Shown piece after piece: positions 1 through 8,393 of a DNA stretch of 64,000 bases. The stretch is from Bacteroides mediterraneensis (GTDB taxonomy: Bacteria; Bacteroidota; Bacteroidia; Bacteroidales; Bacteroidaceae), in assembly GCF_016900355.1 (NCBI RefSeq), contig NZ_JACJKA010000001.1:370579-434578 (forward strand), written 5' to 3'. The stretch's first letter is position 1. Every line of letters begins with the position of its first letter. A program made the translations under genes and the position numbers. The notes under the pieces are model-generated. The model was not told the origin of the DNA. It made no database searches and saw only the letters and a program-made list of their open reading frames with translations.

Positions 1-32
1 CCAACTCAAACTAACACATAGAATAGATACAC

Positions 33-69
33 AAAAAAAGGCCGCCTCATAAGAGACAGCCTTTTTTTC
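33..69 (-). terminator. Terminator of the exbB-exbD operon
   Basis: An A-run and T-run flank an imperfect hairpin (GGC...CTC-ATAA-GAG...GCC, with two mismatches). It lies just past the stop of the last exbD on the minus strand, so it reads as a Rho-independent terminator with the U-tract on the minus transcript. Confidence 0.7.
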
Positions 70-84
70 ATATTTATAAAACTA

Positions 85-549
85 TTACTGACGCTGAGTA
101 GCTGAATAGTTAATCTTCAGTGCGTATGCCTGACGAAGAGCCTGTTTTACTTCTGTTACGATACCCATCTTGGTATTAGCATCTACCTTCAGGGAAACAG
201 TCATAAACGGTTTGTCTTCCTCTTTCATGTTTTCACGTTCCTGATAGATGTAGTCCTGTACTTCTGAAGATTCAGCGAACTTATCATTCAACTGAATACG
301 GTCTGTAGTACCCATTGTCTTCTGGAATTCCTTCAACGGTTTTCCGATATAGATAAAAGATACCAAGGATTTCTTTTCCAGTTTTTCCAGTTCCGTAGCC
401 TGAGGCACTCTGAACTGAACCTTCAATGTAACTTCACGCATGGTTGTTACAATCATGAAGAAGAACAACATGGTAAAGATAAGGTCAGGCAGAGAAGAAG
501 TATTCAACTCAGGCATTTCACGCTTACCGGTCTTATTAAATTTTCCCAT
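85..549 (-). CDS. exbD: ExbD/TolR-family biopolymer transport protein (second copy)
   Basis: ExbD-type subunit of an inner-membrane proton-driven motor that, with ExbB and TonB, energises outer-membrane receptors. The 154-residue protein has the family layout: a short basic cytoplasmic N-terminus (MGKFNKTGKREMPELN), one membrane segment at about residues 20-40 (SLPDLIFTMLFFFMIVTT) carrying the Asp expected for proton transfer, then a periplasmic domain. It starts at an ATG 2 bp downstream of the preceding exbD and is the last gene of the four-gene operon. The call as ExbD-like is firm; whether it serves TonB, a Tol-like system or gliding-type functions cannot be told from sequence. Confidence 0.9.
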   Translation of the reverse strand: MGKFNKTGKREMPELNTSSLPDLIFTMLFFFMIVTTMREVTLKVQFRVPQATELEKLEKKSLVSFIYIGKPLKEFQKTMGTTDRIQLNDKFAESSEVQDYIYQERENMKEEDKPFMTVSLKVDANTKMGIVTEVKQALRQAYALKINYSATQRQ

Positions 550-551
550 GT

Positions 552-1139
552 TTATTTTCCTCCATACTTTTTAGGTTCTGCTTCAGATATCTTCTGCGGA
601 TAATAGTCAGTTATAGCTTTCTTTTCATCTTCAGAACAGTCTGCCAAAGACTTACCAAATTGCGACATAGCCAATTCGTTACGCAATTCATTGTAAGCTG
701 CCACCAGTTCGTTCTGAACCTGAATGTACATGCCATAACTTGTACCCACGTCGTTCTGTACAGAAATTACATGCTTATCCGTAATCATGACATTACCGAA
801 GAACGGAAGCTGCTTAGCATGCTTTTCCGGCAAATTCTCATCATTATTCGGATTGGAAATAAATTCCTTTGCTCTTTCTTTCAGTTGCTTTATATCGAAC
901 CATTCTCCTCCTACCATCAACTGGTCATCCTTGTTGATACGTACCTGAAGAACGTTTCTTTCCCTTACAATCACATCTTCCTGATTTTCTGTGTTTTCAG
1001 GAGGTGGCGGCAATCGTCTTGCCAAACCACGGTCAGTATCCATTGAAGTTGTAATAAGGAAGAATATAAACAAGATGAAAGAAATATCTGCCGTTGAACT
1101 GGCATTAATGCCCGGCACTTTTCTTTTCCCTTTTGCCAT
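552..1139 (-). CDS. exbD: ExbD/TolR-family biopolymer transport protein (first copy)
   Basis: Second ExbD-like subunit of the same operon, 195 residues and so longer than the usual 130-150. The N-terminus (MAKGKRKVPGINASSTADISFILFIFFLITTSM) has the single membrane anchor with the conserved Asp at about residue 18. The periplasmic part is extended by a charged, proline-rich linker (PPPPENTENQED) and a C-terminal tail ending EPKKYGGK. Two unlike ExbD paralogues side by side are common in Bacteroidetes and may form a hetero-oligomer (inference). It lies 32 bp after the upstream membrane-protein gene. Confidence 0.9.
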   Translation of the reverse strand: MAKGKRKVPGINASSTADISFILFIFFLITTSMDTDRGLARRLPPPPENTENQEDVIVRERNVLQVRINKDDQLMVGGEWFDIKQLKERAKEFISNPNNDENLPEKHAKQLPFFGNVMITDKHVISVQNDVGTSYGMYIQVQNELVAAYNELRNELAMSQFGKSLADCSEDEKKAITDYYPQKISEAEPKKYGGK

Positions 1140-1171
1140 TTTATCAATCTCCGTTTTAACTCAATGAATAA

Positions 1172-1639
1172 TTATTTCTGTTTAAAAACACCAATCAAGT
1201 TCAACAATGTACCGATTGCTGCAACAATAAGCAATGCATAAGTAGAATACAAGAACATGTCTGTCACTTTCAGCATGACCTTGTTGTCATATACTGTACC
1301 ACCACCCATTGTAACGGCTGCATCAGATCCCATATTATAAGTAACGATGAGCAACACTGCCAACAAGATAAGTCCCATGAAAGACTTGATTGCTGCTTTC
1401 GGATTATCTTTCAAAGCTGCTCCAAACTGTGCTGCAGCTGCAATCACTGTTACTGCCACACAGAGGAAGAACATACCATACATCAGGTACATCAATGCCG
1501 GCGTATTGGTCGGTTCGGTCAAGCCGGCTGCATTTGTTACATCATATCCTACGCAGTAGAACATCGCCAGCACCACCAATATAACGGCTATGCAGACATA
1601 GAACACATAGTAAGATACTTTATATGATAATTTAGCCAT
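1172..1639 (-). CDS. Conserved four-helix membrane protein of the exb operon
   Basis: A 155-residue protein with four hydrophobic segments at about residues 8-28, 48-68, 84-103 and 130-150. It has no catalytic motif I recognise. It sits between exbB and exbD with only 8 bp to exbB, so it is almost certainly cotranscribed with the motor genes. Its position suggests a partner or assembly factor of the ExbB/ExbD complex, but this is inference from context. Function unknown. Confidence 0.8.
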   Translation of the reverse strand: MAKLSYKVSYYVFYVCIAVILVVLAMFYCVGYDVTNAAGLTEPTNTPALMYLMYGMFFLCVAVTVIAAAAQFGAALKDNPKAAIKSFMGLILLAVLLIVTYNMGSDAAVTMGGGTVYDNKVMLKVTDMFLYSTYALLIVAAIGTLLNLIGVFKQK

Positions 1640-1647
1640 TGTACGAA

Positions 1648-2448
1648 TTATTTTTTGTATTTCAGATTATACTTCATGATCATGTCAAGCAATGTGATAG
1701 AAGAATCTTCCATCTGACTTGTAATAGCTTCAATCTTAGACAAGATGTAGTTATAGAACACCTGAAGAATCAAAGCAACGATCAAACCGAAGATTGTAGT
1801 AATCAAGGCCACTTTCATACCACCTGCAACAACTGTCGGAGAGATATCACCAGCAATCTGAATCTGGTCGAACGCCATAACCATACCGATTACAGTTCCC
1901 AAGAATCCCAAAGACGGAGCCATCGCGATGAACAATGTAATCCAAGAGCATCCTTTTTCAAGGTAACCAGCCTGAACACCACCGTAAGAAACTACAGAAC
2001 GTTCAACTACATCCAGACCTTCATCGATTCTCATCAGACCCTGATAGCAGATAGAAGCAATCGGACCACGAGTGTTGCGGCAAACAGTCTTTGCACCTTC
2101 TACATCACCTTTTTCCAAAGCTTCTTCAACTTTAGCCATCAATTTCTTCACGTTAACTTCAGCCAAGCTCAAGTAAATAATACGTTCAATACAGAAAGCC
2201 AAACCAAGGACCAATGCGATAGCAACCAATGACATGAAGCCTGCATCACCTTCAATAAACTTAGTTTTTAACTCTTTGTGCATACCACCTTCTTCAACAA
2301 CTACAGGTGCTGCTGCTTCATCAGCTGCCGCTACTTCTTCTGTCTGAGCCGGAGCTGCTGTAGCTGTTGAATCCTGAGCCATAGCTGTCTGAGTCATTCC
2401 AAACGAGAGGACTCCCATCACTGCAAGAATTGCAAATAACTTTTTCAT
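1648..2448 (-). CDS. exbB: MotA/TolQ/ExbB proton channel family protein
   Basis: ExbB-type subunit of the TonB energising motor. It has an N-terminal signal-like segment (MKKLFAILAVMGVLSFGMTQTAMAQ), a low-complexity Ala/Glu/Val linker to about residue 55, a first core membrane helix at about 70-90, a cytoplasmic loop, and two C-terminal helices with the family motif around APSLGFLGTVIGMVMAF and the Thr-rich helix KVALITTIFGLIVAL. The 266-residue length and cleavable-looking leader are typical of Bacteroidetes ExbB and longer than the E. coli protein. It is the first gene of the operon; the next start is 8 bp downstream. Confidence 0.93.
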   Translation of the reverse strand: MKKLFAILAVMGVLSFGMTQTAMAQDSTATAAPAQTEEVAAADEAAAPVVVEEGGMHKELKTKFIEGDAGFMSLVAIALVLGLAFCIERIIYLSLAEVNVKKLMAKVEEALEKGDVEGAKTVCRNTRGPIASICYQGLMRIDEGLDVVERSVVSYGGVQAGYLEKGCSWITLFIAMAPSLGFLGTVIGMVMAFDQIQIAGDISPTVVAGGMKVALITTIFGLIVALILQVFYNYILSKIEAITSQMEDSSITLLDMIMKYNLKYKK

Positions 2449-2509
2449 TGTGTGTCTAATTTTTAAGATTAATTAATTAATAGTTTGTTAATTGTTTTTC
2501 TCTTTTTCG

Positions 2510-2597
2510 CGGAGAGAACGGGATTCGAACCCGTGATACGCTTTTGGCGTATACACGCTTTCCAGGCGTGCCTCTTCAACCACTCGAGCACCTCTCC
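2510..2597 (-). tRNA. tRNA-Ser (anticodon GGA)
   Basis: The minus strand folds as an 88-nt class II tRNA. The acceptor stem is GGAGAGG/TCTCTCC with a G discriminator, the D-arm begins TGCTCGAGTGG, the anticodon loop is CTGGAAA giving GGA, a long variable arm (TATACGCC-AAAA-GCGTA) follows, and the T-loop is TTCGAAT. CCA is not encoded. The long variable arm and the anticodon agree on serine. Confidence 0.96.
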
Positions 2598-2657
2598 TTT
2601 TTCCAATCAGCCGGAGGCTCCTTTCAACGTTTTTTATCCCCTTGCTGATTTCAGTCA

Positions 2658-2665
2658 CAAATGTA
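2658..2665 (-). promoter_or_regulatory. Predicted -7 element for tRNA-Ser
   Basis: On the minus strand this reads TACATTTG, matching the Bacteroidetes -7 consensus TAnnTTTG, about 60 bp upstream of the tRNA-Ser 5' end. No clear TTTG is seen at -33. Confidence 0.5.
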
Positions 2666-2734
2666 TTCTTTTTTTTCGTCTTACATAACATCAAGCCTGC
2701 AAAAGTTTACTTTTGAAGTCGAAATTAATAAACT

Positions 2735-3526
2735 TTAAAAACTTTTCTCCGTATTTGTGAAGACTTTTAAAGCATTTTCCGTGGTTTGGGCCGCAATTTC
2801 CGACAAAGGTATGCCATAAATTTCGGATAGACGTTCGGCGACCTTTACCAAATGGGCGCTTTCATTCCGCTTTCCACGATAAGGAACTGGTGCCAGATAA
2901 GGAGAATCGGTTTCGAGCACGACGCGTTCCAAAGGCACATTCTTCAAAACCTCCGGAAGGGTACTTTTCTTGAAAGTTACCACACCGTTGATGCCCAGCA
3001 TGAACGATTCATATTCCAACAGCTGGGAGGCGTCCTCGACTGAACCGGTAAAGCTATGAAAAATGCCCCGTAAACCTGTTTGCTTGTAGGCAGCCAGAAT
3101 TTCCAACAGTTCCGGATAGGCTTCCCGGCAATGGATAATCAAAGGCAAATTGTAGTCCAAGGCCCAATTCACCTGCTCCTCGAATGCAGCCATCTGTTCC
3201 TTACGGAAAGTCTTGTCCCAATACAAATCGATTCCCACCTCACCGATGCCATAGAAACGATGCGGACCGTCTGTCAGATACTGTTTCACCGTCTGCAACC
3301 GTGCCTTCCAGTTCTCATCGACCGAAGTCGGATGAAAACCAATCATCGGAAAGCAGAAGTCGTGCGCGTCACACAGCGACAGCATGGCCTCCACCGTAGT
3401 ATCGTCAATGTTCGGCATGAACAGACGGGTAACGCCCGCATCTACCGCCCGAATCACCGCCAACCCACGGTCTTCATCAAATTCCTCAGTATACAGATGC
3501 GTATGGGTATCAATCAGTGCATTCAT
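2735..3526 (-). CDS. TatD family metal-dependent deoxyribonuclease
   Basis: TIM-barrel metal-dependent nuclease of the TatD family (263 residues, usual length). Visible metal-site motifs are the N-terminal DTHTH (D6, H8, H10), the internal GEVGIDLYWD glutamate, HCREAYPE, the HSFTG strand and the C-terminal ETDSPYLAPVPYRGKRNES. Family members are cytoplasmic 3'-5' exonucleases linked to DNA repair and oxidative damage; the exact substrate here is not known. It is 4 bp downstream of the polyprenyl synthase gene and probably cotranscribed. Confidence 0.93.
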   Translation of the reverse strand: MNALIDTHTHLYTEEFDEDRGLAVIRAVDAGVTRLFMPNIDDTTVEAMLSLCDAHDFCFPMIGFHPTSVDENWKARLQTVKQYLTDGPHRFYGIGEVGIDLYWDKTFRKEQMAAFEEQVNWALDYNLPLIIHCREAYPELLEILAAYKQTGLRGIFHSFTGSVEDASQLLEYESFMLGINGVVTFKKSTLPEVLKNVPLERVVLETDSPYLAPVPYRGKRNESAHLVKVAERLSEIYGIPLSEIAAQTTENALKVFTNTEKSF

Positions 3527-3530
3527 CTTC

Positions 3531-4514
3531 TTACAGTTTACGATCCATCAAACGGCAGACAAAAGCCTTCAGTTCTTCCTTACGGGCCGGTTCTACGTCC
3601 ACCTGCTCCAACAAATCCAATCCTTCCTTATAATACGTATCAATGCGAGCATTGCAGATAGCCGCCACACCCACCTTATTATATAAAGCGGTTACTGACT
3701 GGATCTTCTCTTCCGGTGCATAGTCTTCCACATGCAGCCATCCCAAAAGTGCTTCTTTGTCAGCTTCCTGCGCCTGCTCCAATGCCGTAATGAGCATAAA
3801 GGTTTTCTTGTTGCAGAGAATGTCCCCTCCGATTTTCTTGCCGAATATAGCTGGATCGCCATACACATCAAGGTAATCGTCCTGCAATTGGAAAGCCAGT
3901 CCCATCTTCACCCCGAAGTCATACAGAAGTTCCGCATCCTTTTCGGGTGCACCTCCCAGGATGGCTCCGATTTTCAAGGCGGCGGCCAACAGCACAGAGG
4001 TTTTCAAACGAATCATTTCAAGGTATTGCTCTACCGTCACATCCGTCAACTCTTCAAATTCCATATCCCACTGCTGTCCTTCGCAAACTTCCAGTGCGGT
4101 ACGGCTGAACACCTCCATCACCTTTCCCACATATTCTGCCGGACATTGCTGCATCATAAACTGATAGGACAGAATCAGCATGGCATCTCCTGAAAGGATG
4201 GCCGTGTTCTCGTTCCACCGCTTATGTACAGTCGGTTTGTTACGCCGCATGTCGGCCTTGTCCATCAAGTCATCGTGCAAAAGCGTGAAGTTATGATAGG
4301 TTTCAATGCCGGCAGCCTGCGGAAATATGCGTTCCACATCGTCCTTGTACAAATTATAAGCCAACAGCATCAACACCGGACGCAGGCGTTTTCCGCCCAG
4401 TCCCAACACATACTCTATCGGTTCATACAAACCCATCGGTTTCCGCTTGTAAGAAAGCTGTCCGATGTATTCATGAATTTGCTGCAACAATTGTTCGCTG
4501 GTATATTGTTTCAT
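3531..4514 (-). CDS. Polyprenyl diphosphate synthase
   Basis: Trans-isoprenyl diphosphate synthase that condenses isopentenyl diphosphate with allylic diphosphates. Both aspartate-rich motifs are present: DDLMD at residues 81-85 (first DDxxD, followed by the typical RR) and DDYLD at 212-216 (second), plus GGKRLRP at 40-46 for substrate binding. Length 327 is normal. Product chain length (geranylgeranyl, or octaprenyl type for menaquinone) cannot be fixed from motifs alone, so no symbol is given. It heads a two-gene unit with the TatD nuclease. Confidence 0.92.
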   Translation of the reverse strand: MKQYTSEQLLQQIHEYIGQLSYKRKPMGLYEPIEYVLGLGGKRLRPVLMLLAYNLYKDDVERIFPQAAGIETYHNFTLLHDDLMDKADMRRNKPTVHKRWNENTAILSGDAMLILSYQFMMQQCPAEYVGKVMEVFSRTALEVCEGQQWDMEFEELTDVTVEQYLEMIRLKTSVLLAAALKIGAILGGAPEKDAELLYDFGVKMGLAFQLQDDYLDVYGDPAIFGKKIGGDILCNKKTFMLITALEQAQEADKEALLGWLHVEDYAPEEKIQSVTALYNKVGVAAICNARIDTYYKEGLDLLEQVDVEPARKEELKAFVCRLMDRKL

Positions 4515-4544
4515 GGGAATAAGTTTTTATAAAGGAGAAAAAAG

Positions 4545-4568
4545 AAAGGCTGCAAAAATGCAGCCTTT
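4545..4568 (-). terminator. Terminator downstream of tonB
   Basis: Perfect 10-bp hairpin AAAGGCTGCA / TGCAGCCTTT with an AAAA loop. On the minus strand it is followed by CTTTTTTC, giving a U-tract, 24 bp after the TonB stop codon. Confidence 0.85.
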
Positions 4569-4592
4569 ACTTCAATTTATAGTATCATTAGA

Positions 4593-5282
4593 TTACTGCA
4601 ACTTAAAGGTTACAGGTACGGTATATTTCACACGTACAGGTTTACCACGCTGCTTACCTGGTTTCCATTTCGGCATCATCTTAATCACACGGAGCGCTTC
4701 CTTATCCAAGTACGGGTCTACACTACGCATCACCACCGGGTCAACGATAGAACCATCCTGGTTAACCACAAACTGGATGATTACACGTCCCTGTACACCG
4801 TTTTCCTGTGCAATAGTCGGATATTTGATATTCTTACCAATGAACTTCAAACATTCAGCCATACCACCCGGGAATTCCGGCATCTCTTCTACTACCTGGA
4901 AAATCTGCTGTTCTTCCGGTTCTTCTTCTTCCACTTCAACCGGCACATACTTGATTTCCACAGCCTGCGTGTTGTCATCCTCACTTGACTGGATAGTAGA
5001 TTCTTGTACATTTGCATCGTTATCTGCAATCTGCAACACTTCTTCCATTTTCGGAGCTTCAGGAGGAGGCGGTGCCTGCTGCTGTTCCTGCTGTTCAGTG
5101 ATAGGAATCATTTCTTCCTCAAAAATAGGTTCGACGATACCTGTTTCGGTAACAATCTGCTTGTCACGTTCTGTCCATTCGAACGCTACGAACATCGCTG
5201 CCAAGACCAGTATGAAGCCGAACAACAACCACGTGGTTCTTTTTCCCTCGAGGTCCGCTTTAGGCGATTTTTTGACTTCCAT
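4593..5282 (-). CDS. tonB: TonB family energy transducer
   Basis: Periplasm-spanning TonB-type protein that couples the ExbB/ExbD motor to outer-membrane receptors such as SusC. Order of parts: cytoplasmic tail, one membrane anchor at about residues 18-36 (TTWLLFGFILVLAAMFVAF), an acidic and proline-rich spacer (QQQQAPPPPEAP near 65-75), and a C-terminal TonB domain at about 140-229 with GVQGRVIIQFVVNQDGSI and the terminal VKYTVPVTFKL. It is a single gene flanked by its own promoter and terminator, about 2 kb from the exbBD operon. Which receptors it serves is unknown; Bacteroidales genomes carry several TonB paralogues. Confidence 0.92.
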   Translation of the reverse strand: MEVKKSPKADLEGKRTTWLLFGFILVLAAMFVAFEWTERDKQIVTETGIVEPIFEEEMIPITEQQEQQQAPPPPEAPKMEEVLQIADNDANVQESTIQSSEDDNTQAVEIKYVPVEVEEEEPEEQQIFQVVEEMPEFPGGMAECLKFIGKNIKYPTIAQENGVQGRVIIQFVVNQDGSIVDPVVMRSVDPYLDKEALRVIKMMPKWKPGKQRGKPVRVKYTVPVTFKLQ

Positions 5283-5318
5283 AAATGTGTTTATTAAAGG
5301 TTAATACTCTATACGTGG

Positions 5319-5326
5319 CAAAGGTA
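5319..5326 (-). promoter_or_regulatory. Predicted -7 element for tonB
   Basis: Minus-strand TACCTTTG matches TAnnTTTG 36 bp upstream of the tonB ATG. The -33 region has no clear TTTG. Confidence 0.55.
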
Positions 5327-5424
5327 GCATAAATCCCCGAAACTCCACCACCCTGACATAAAAATAATGTAAAACAATGCATATTTTTTATTCCGCACTT
5401 GAAATAATCAGCACATCGCCTTAC

Positions 5425-5520
5425 GTGTTCTATGTTTCCCTGTGCGGAAACGTAGGGTTCACGCAGGGAAAACCTACGTTTCCGACATGAGAAACATAGG
5501 TTTTCCGGAAAGGAAACGTA
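5425..5520. repeat. 22-bp-period tandem array 1 (core AAACnTAnGTTT)
   Basis: Four full units and one partial unit begin at 5425, 5447, 5469, 5491 and 5513, exactly 22 bp apart. Aligned cores are TCTATGTTTCC, AAACGTAGGGTTC, AAACCTACGTTTCC, AAACATAGGTTTTCC and AAACGTAAAA. Each core is a near-palindrome AAAC-n-TA-n-GTTT. The array lies in the 418-bp gap between the divergent tonB and cmk genes. The rest of that gap holds the tonB and cmk promoters and nothing else recognised. Confidence 0.8.
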
Positions 5521-5659
5521 AAAAAACACAAACAGGTATCCGAATCATTGCTACAACGTTTTTTCATCTCTGGAATCCCAAACGAATTTCTACTTTATAT
5601 TATAAGGAAGAGACGCCAAAAACTTTATCCAAAACATCCGATATACAAAGGATTTACAC

Positions 5660-5667
5660 TATCTTTG
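5660..5667 (+). promoter_or_regulatory. cmk: Predicted -7 element for cmk-ispH
   Basis: TATCTTTG matches TAnnTTTG. A start about 7 bp downstream gives a short leader to the ATG at 5701, which argues against translation from earlier in-frame codons. Confidence 0.6.
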
Positions 5668-5700
5668 TCAATGCGAAATCTATTTTATCGAAGCCGAAAC

Positions 5701-6399
5701 ATGAAAAAAATTATTATTGCCATCGACGGATTCTCTTCCTGCGGGAAAAGTACCATGGCTAAAGACTTAGCCAAAGAAATCGGATACATCTATATAGACA
5801 GCGGCGCCATGTACCGGGCCGTTACACTGTATTGTCTGGAAAACAGATTGTTTAATGCCGACGGAAGCATTCAGGAAGAAGCGCTCCGCCAGCAGATGGG
5901 ACAAATCCAGATTTCCTTCCAGCTCAACCCGGAAACCCAGCGCCCGATGACTTTCCTCAACGGGAAAAACGTGGAAGAACGCATCCGTACCATGGAAGTC
6001 TCCTCCCATGTCAGCCCGGTAGCCGCTCTCGGTTTCGTACGGGAGGCACTCGTACGTCAGCAACAGGAAATGGGCAAGGAAAAAGGGATTGTCATGGACG
6101 GGCGAGACATCGGTACCGCAGTCTTTCCCGACGCCGAACTGAAAATCTTCGTGACCGCTTCCGCACAGATCCGTGCCCAGCGCCGCTACGAGGAACTCAA
6201 GGCCAAAGGACAGGAAGCCTCCTTCGATGAAATCCTGCACAACGTGGAAGAACGCGACCGCATTGACCAAAACCGGACAGTGAGCCCGCTCCGCAAGGCC
6301 GACGACGCCATCCTGCTGGACAACAGCGAAATGACGATTCCCGAACAGAAAGAATGGTTAAAGGAACAATTTGAAAAAGCCACCCATGCATCACATTGA
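5701..6399 (+). CDS. cmk: Cytidylate kinase
   Basis: CMP/dCMP kinase (ATP + CMP gives ADP + CDP), cytoplasmic, in pyrimidine nucleotide synthesis. The 232 residues show the P-loop GFSSCGKS at 10-17, the substrate-binding DSGAMYRA at 33-40, [15 protein letters not shown] and the lid-type arginines RRYEEL and RDRIDQNR. The open frame extends upstream, but the ATG at 5701 ([10 protein letters not shown]) matches the family start and lies just after a promoter element. The 3' end overlaps the start of ispH by 14 bp, implying translational coupling. Confidence 0.95.
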   Translation: MKKIIIAIDGFSSCGKSTMAKDLAKEIGYIYIDSGAMYRAVTLYCLENRLFNADGSIQEEALRQQMGQIQISFQLNPETQRPMTFLNGKNVEERIRTMEVSSHVSPVAALGFVREALVRQQQEMGKEKGIVMDGRDIGTAVFPDAELKIFVTASAQIRAQRRYEELKAKGQEASFDEILHNVEERDRIDQNRTVSPLRKADDAILLDNSEMTIPEQKEWLKEQFEKATHASH

Positions 6400-7252
6400 A
6401 ATAGATAAGGAGTCCGGATTTTGTTTCGGAGTGACCACGGCCATCTCCAAGGCAGAAGAAGAACTGGCAAAAGGAGAACCCTTATATTGCCTGGGCGACA
6501 TCGTGCACAACGGACAGGAATGTGAGCGTCTGAAAAAACTGGGACTGATTACCATCAACCACGAAGAGTTTGCCCGCCTGCGGAATGTAAAGGTACTGCT
6601 GCGTGCTCACGGCGAACCACCCGAAACTTACGAACTGGCCCGCAAAAACCAGATTGAAATCATCGATGCCACCTGCCCGGTAGTACTGCGCCTGCAAAAA
6701 AGAATCAAGCAGGAATATGACACGACTCCCAGCGGGCGGGAACGACAGATTGTCATCTATGGGAAGAACGGCCATGCTGAGGTACTCGGTCTGGTAGGAC
6801 AGACACAAGGAAAAGCCATTGTCATTGAGAAACTTGAAGAAGTCACCAAACTCGACATGACGAAAGACATCCGGCTGTATTCACAGACCACCAAGTCGCT
6901 CGACGAGTTCCGCCAGATTGTCTCCTATATCGAGGAACACATCTCTCCGGAAGCCTCTTTCCAATATTTCGATACCATCTGCCGGCAGGTGGCCAACCGC
7001 ATGCCCCACATCCGGGAATTCGCGGCCAGCCATGACCTGATTTTCTTCGTCTGCGGACACAAAAGTTCCAATGGAAAAATCCTCTTTCAAGAATGTAAGA
7101 AAGTCAACCCCAACTCCTATCAGATTGACAAACCGGAAGAGATTGACAAGAGCATATTGTCACGTGCACATTCCATTGGAATCTGTGGAGCCACTTCTAC
7201 GCCTAAATGGCTGATGGAAGCGTGTAAAAAAGTTATAATGAACGAAGAATAA
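6386..7252 (+). CDS. ispH: 4-hydroxy-3-methylbut-2-enyl diphosphate reductase
   Basis: Last enzyme of the MEP isoprenoid pathway: a [4Fe-4S] enzyme reducing HMBPP to IPP and DMAPP. The three cluster cysteines are visible at C13 (GFCFGV), C97 (DATCPVV) and C199 (FDTICRQ), along with RAHG at 73-76 and the C-terminal substrate motif [11 protein letters not shown]. The ATG at 6386 ([11 protein letters not shown]) is chosen because it begins at the family's conserved first strand; an earlier TTG at 6371 only adds five residues. The gene overlaps cmk by 14 bp. It supplies precursors for enzymes like the polyprenyl synthase at 3531-4514. Confidence 0.96.
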   Translation: MHHIEIDKESGFCFGVTTAISKAEEELAKGEPLYCLGDIVHNGQECERLKKLGLITINHEEFARLRNVKVLLRAHGEPPETYELARKNQIEIIDATCPVVLRLQKRIKQEYDTTPSGRERQIVIYGKNGHAEVLGLVGQTQGKAIVIEKLEEVTKLDMTKDIRLYSQTTKSLDEFRQIVSYIEEHISPEASFQYFDTICRQVANRMPHIREFAASHDLIFFVCGHKSSNGKILFQECKKVNPNSYQIDKPEEIDKSILSRAHSIGICGATSTPKWLMEACKKVIMNEE

Positions 7253-7287
7253 GGAAGAAATTCACCGCAAAATAGCAACAGTTTTTG

Positions 7288-7295
7288 TACTTTTG
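7288..7295 (+). promoter_or_regulatory. Predicted -7 element for pfkA
   Basis: TACTTTTG fits TAnnTTTG, 32 bp before the pfkA ATG, in the 75-bp gap after ispH. Confidence 0.55.
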
Positions 7296-7327
7296 CTTCA
7301 TAAAAATCAAACTAACAACTAACAATT

Positions 7328-8308
7328 ATGGGAACTATTAAATGTATCGGTATTCTGACCTCCGGAGGTGATGCACCAGGCATGAATGCCGCAATCAGAG
7401 CCGTCACCCGTTCCGCTATCTACAACGGACTGAAAGTAAAAGGTATTTACAGAGGCTATAAAGGATTGATTACGGGTGAAATCAAGGAATTTAAGACTGA
7501 AAATGTCAGCAATATCATACAATTAGGAGGTACAATCCTGAAAACCGCACGTTGTCAGGAATTCCGTACCCCAGAAGGACGTCAAATCGCTTACGAAACC
7601 ATGCAACGTGAAGGCATCGATGCCCTCATCATCATCGGTGGAGACGGTTCTTTGACCGGTGCCCGTCTGCTGGCACAAGAGTTTGACGTACCTTGCATCG
7701 GACTTCCCGGCACCATCGACAATGACCTGTTTGGTACAGACACGACCATCGGTTATGACACTGCCCTGAACACGATTCTGGATGCAGTGGACAAGATTCG
7801 TGATACCGCAACTTCTCACGAACGTCTGTTCTTCGTGGAAGTGATGGGACGTGATGCCGGCTTCTTGGCATTGAACGGTGCCATCGCTGCCGGAGCAGAG
7901 GCAGCCATCATTCCGGAATTCAACACGGAAGTAGACCAGCTGGAAGAATTCATCAACAACGGATTCCGTAAATCAAAGAACAGTTCCATCGTACTGGTAG
8001 CCGAAAGTGAAATCACGGGTGGAGCCATGCACTATGCGGAACGTGTGAAGAACGAATATCCGCAGTATGATGTTCGTGTCACCATTCTGGGACACTTGCA
8101 GCGTGGTGGACGTCCGACAGCTCACGACCGTATCATCGCCAGCCGTATGGGTGTAGCCAGCATCCAGGCATTGATGGAAGGCCAGCGCAACGTAATGATC
8201 GGTATCGAAAACGACCAGATTGTGTACGTACCGTTTGCCAAGGCTATCAAGAACGACAAGCCGATTGACCGTGAACTGGTGAACGTATTGCATGAATTGT
8301 CTATCTGA
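7328..8308 (+). CDS. pfkA: ATP-dependent 6-phosphofructokinase
   Basis: Phosphorylates fructose 6-phosphate to fructose 1,6-bisphosphate in glycolysis. The 326-residue length is typical of bacterial PfkA. Motifs: GGDAPGMN at 13-20 and GGDGS at 104-108 for nucleotide binding, [14 protein letters not shown] near 127-140 with the catalytic aspartates D131/D133, MGRDAGF and LGHLQRGG for substrate binding. The Gly in GGDGS fits ATP rather than pyrophosphate as donor. It is a monocistronic gene with its own promoter and a strong bidirectional terminator. Confidence 0.96.
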   Translation: MGTIKCIGILTSGGDAPGMNAAIRAVTRSAIYNGLKVKGIYRGYKGLITGEIKEFKTENVSNIIQLGGTILKTARCQEFRTPEGRQIAYETMQREGIDALIIIGGDGSLTGARLLAQEFDVPCIGLPGTIDNDLFGTDTTIGYDTALNTILDAVDKIRDTATSHERLFFVEVMGRDAGFLALNGAIAAGAEAAIIPEFNTEVDQLEEFINNGFRKSKNSSIVLVAESEITGGAMHYAERVKNEYPQYDVRVTILGHLQRGGRPTAHDRIIASRMGVASIQALMEGQRNVMIGIENDQIVYVPFAKAIKNDKPIDRELVNVLHELSI

Positions 8309-8326
8309 TATTCCCTTATATCACAT

Positions 8327-8374
8327 AAAAAGAAACCTCCTTTTCGGGCGCACCCGGAAAGGAGGTTTCTTTTT
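8327..8374. terminator. Bidirectional terminator between pfkA and potD
   Basis: Stem of about 22 bp (AAAAAGAAACCTCC... / ...GGAGGTTTCTTTTT, with CGGG/CCCG at the top and a CGCA loop). A- and T-runs on both sides let it serve the converging pfkA (+) and pot (-) transcripts. Confidence 0.92.
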
Positions 8375-8393
8375 GGTTCCCTCAATTTGTGAC

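Noticed and set aside
5548..5700. N-terminal extension of cytidylate kinase to an upstream start
   Set aside because: The extension is non-conserved in character, crosses the predicted promoter (5660-5667), and the family start with its P-loop begins at the ATG 5701.
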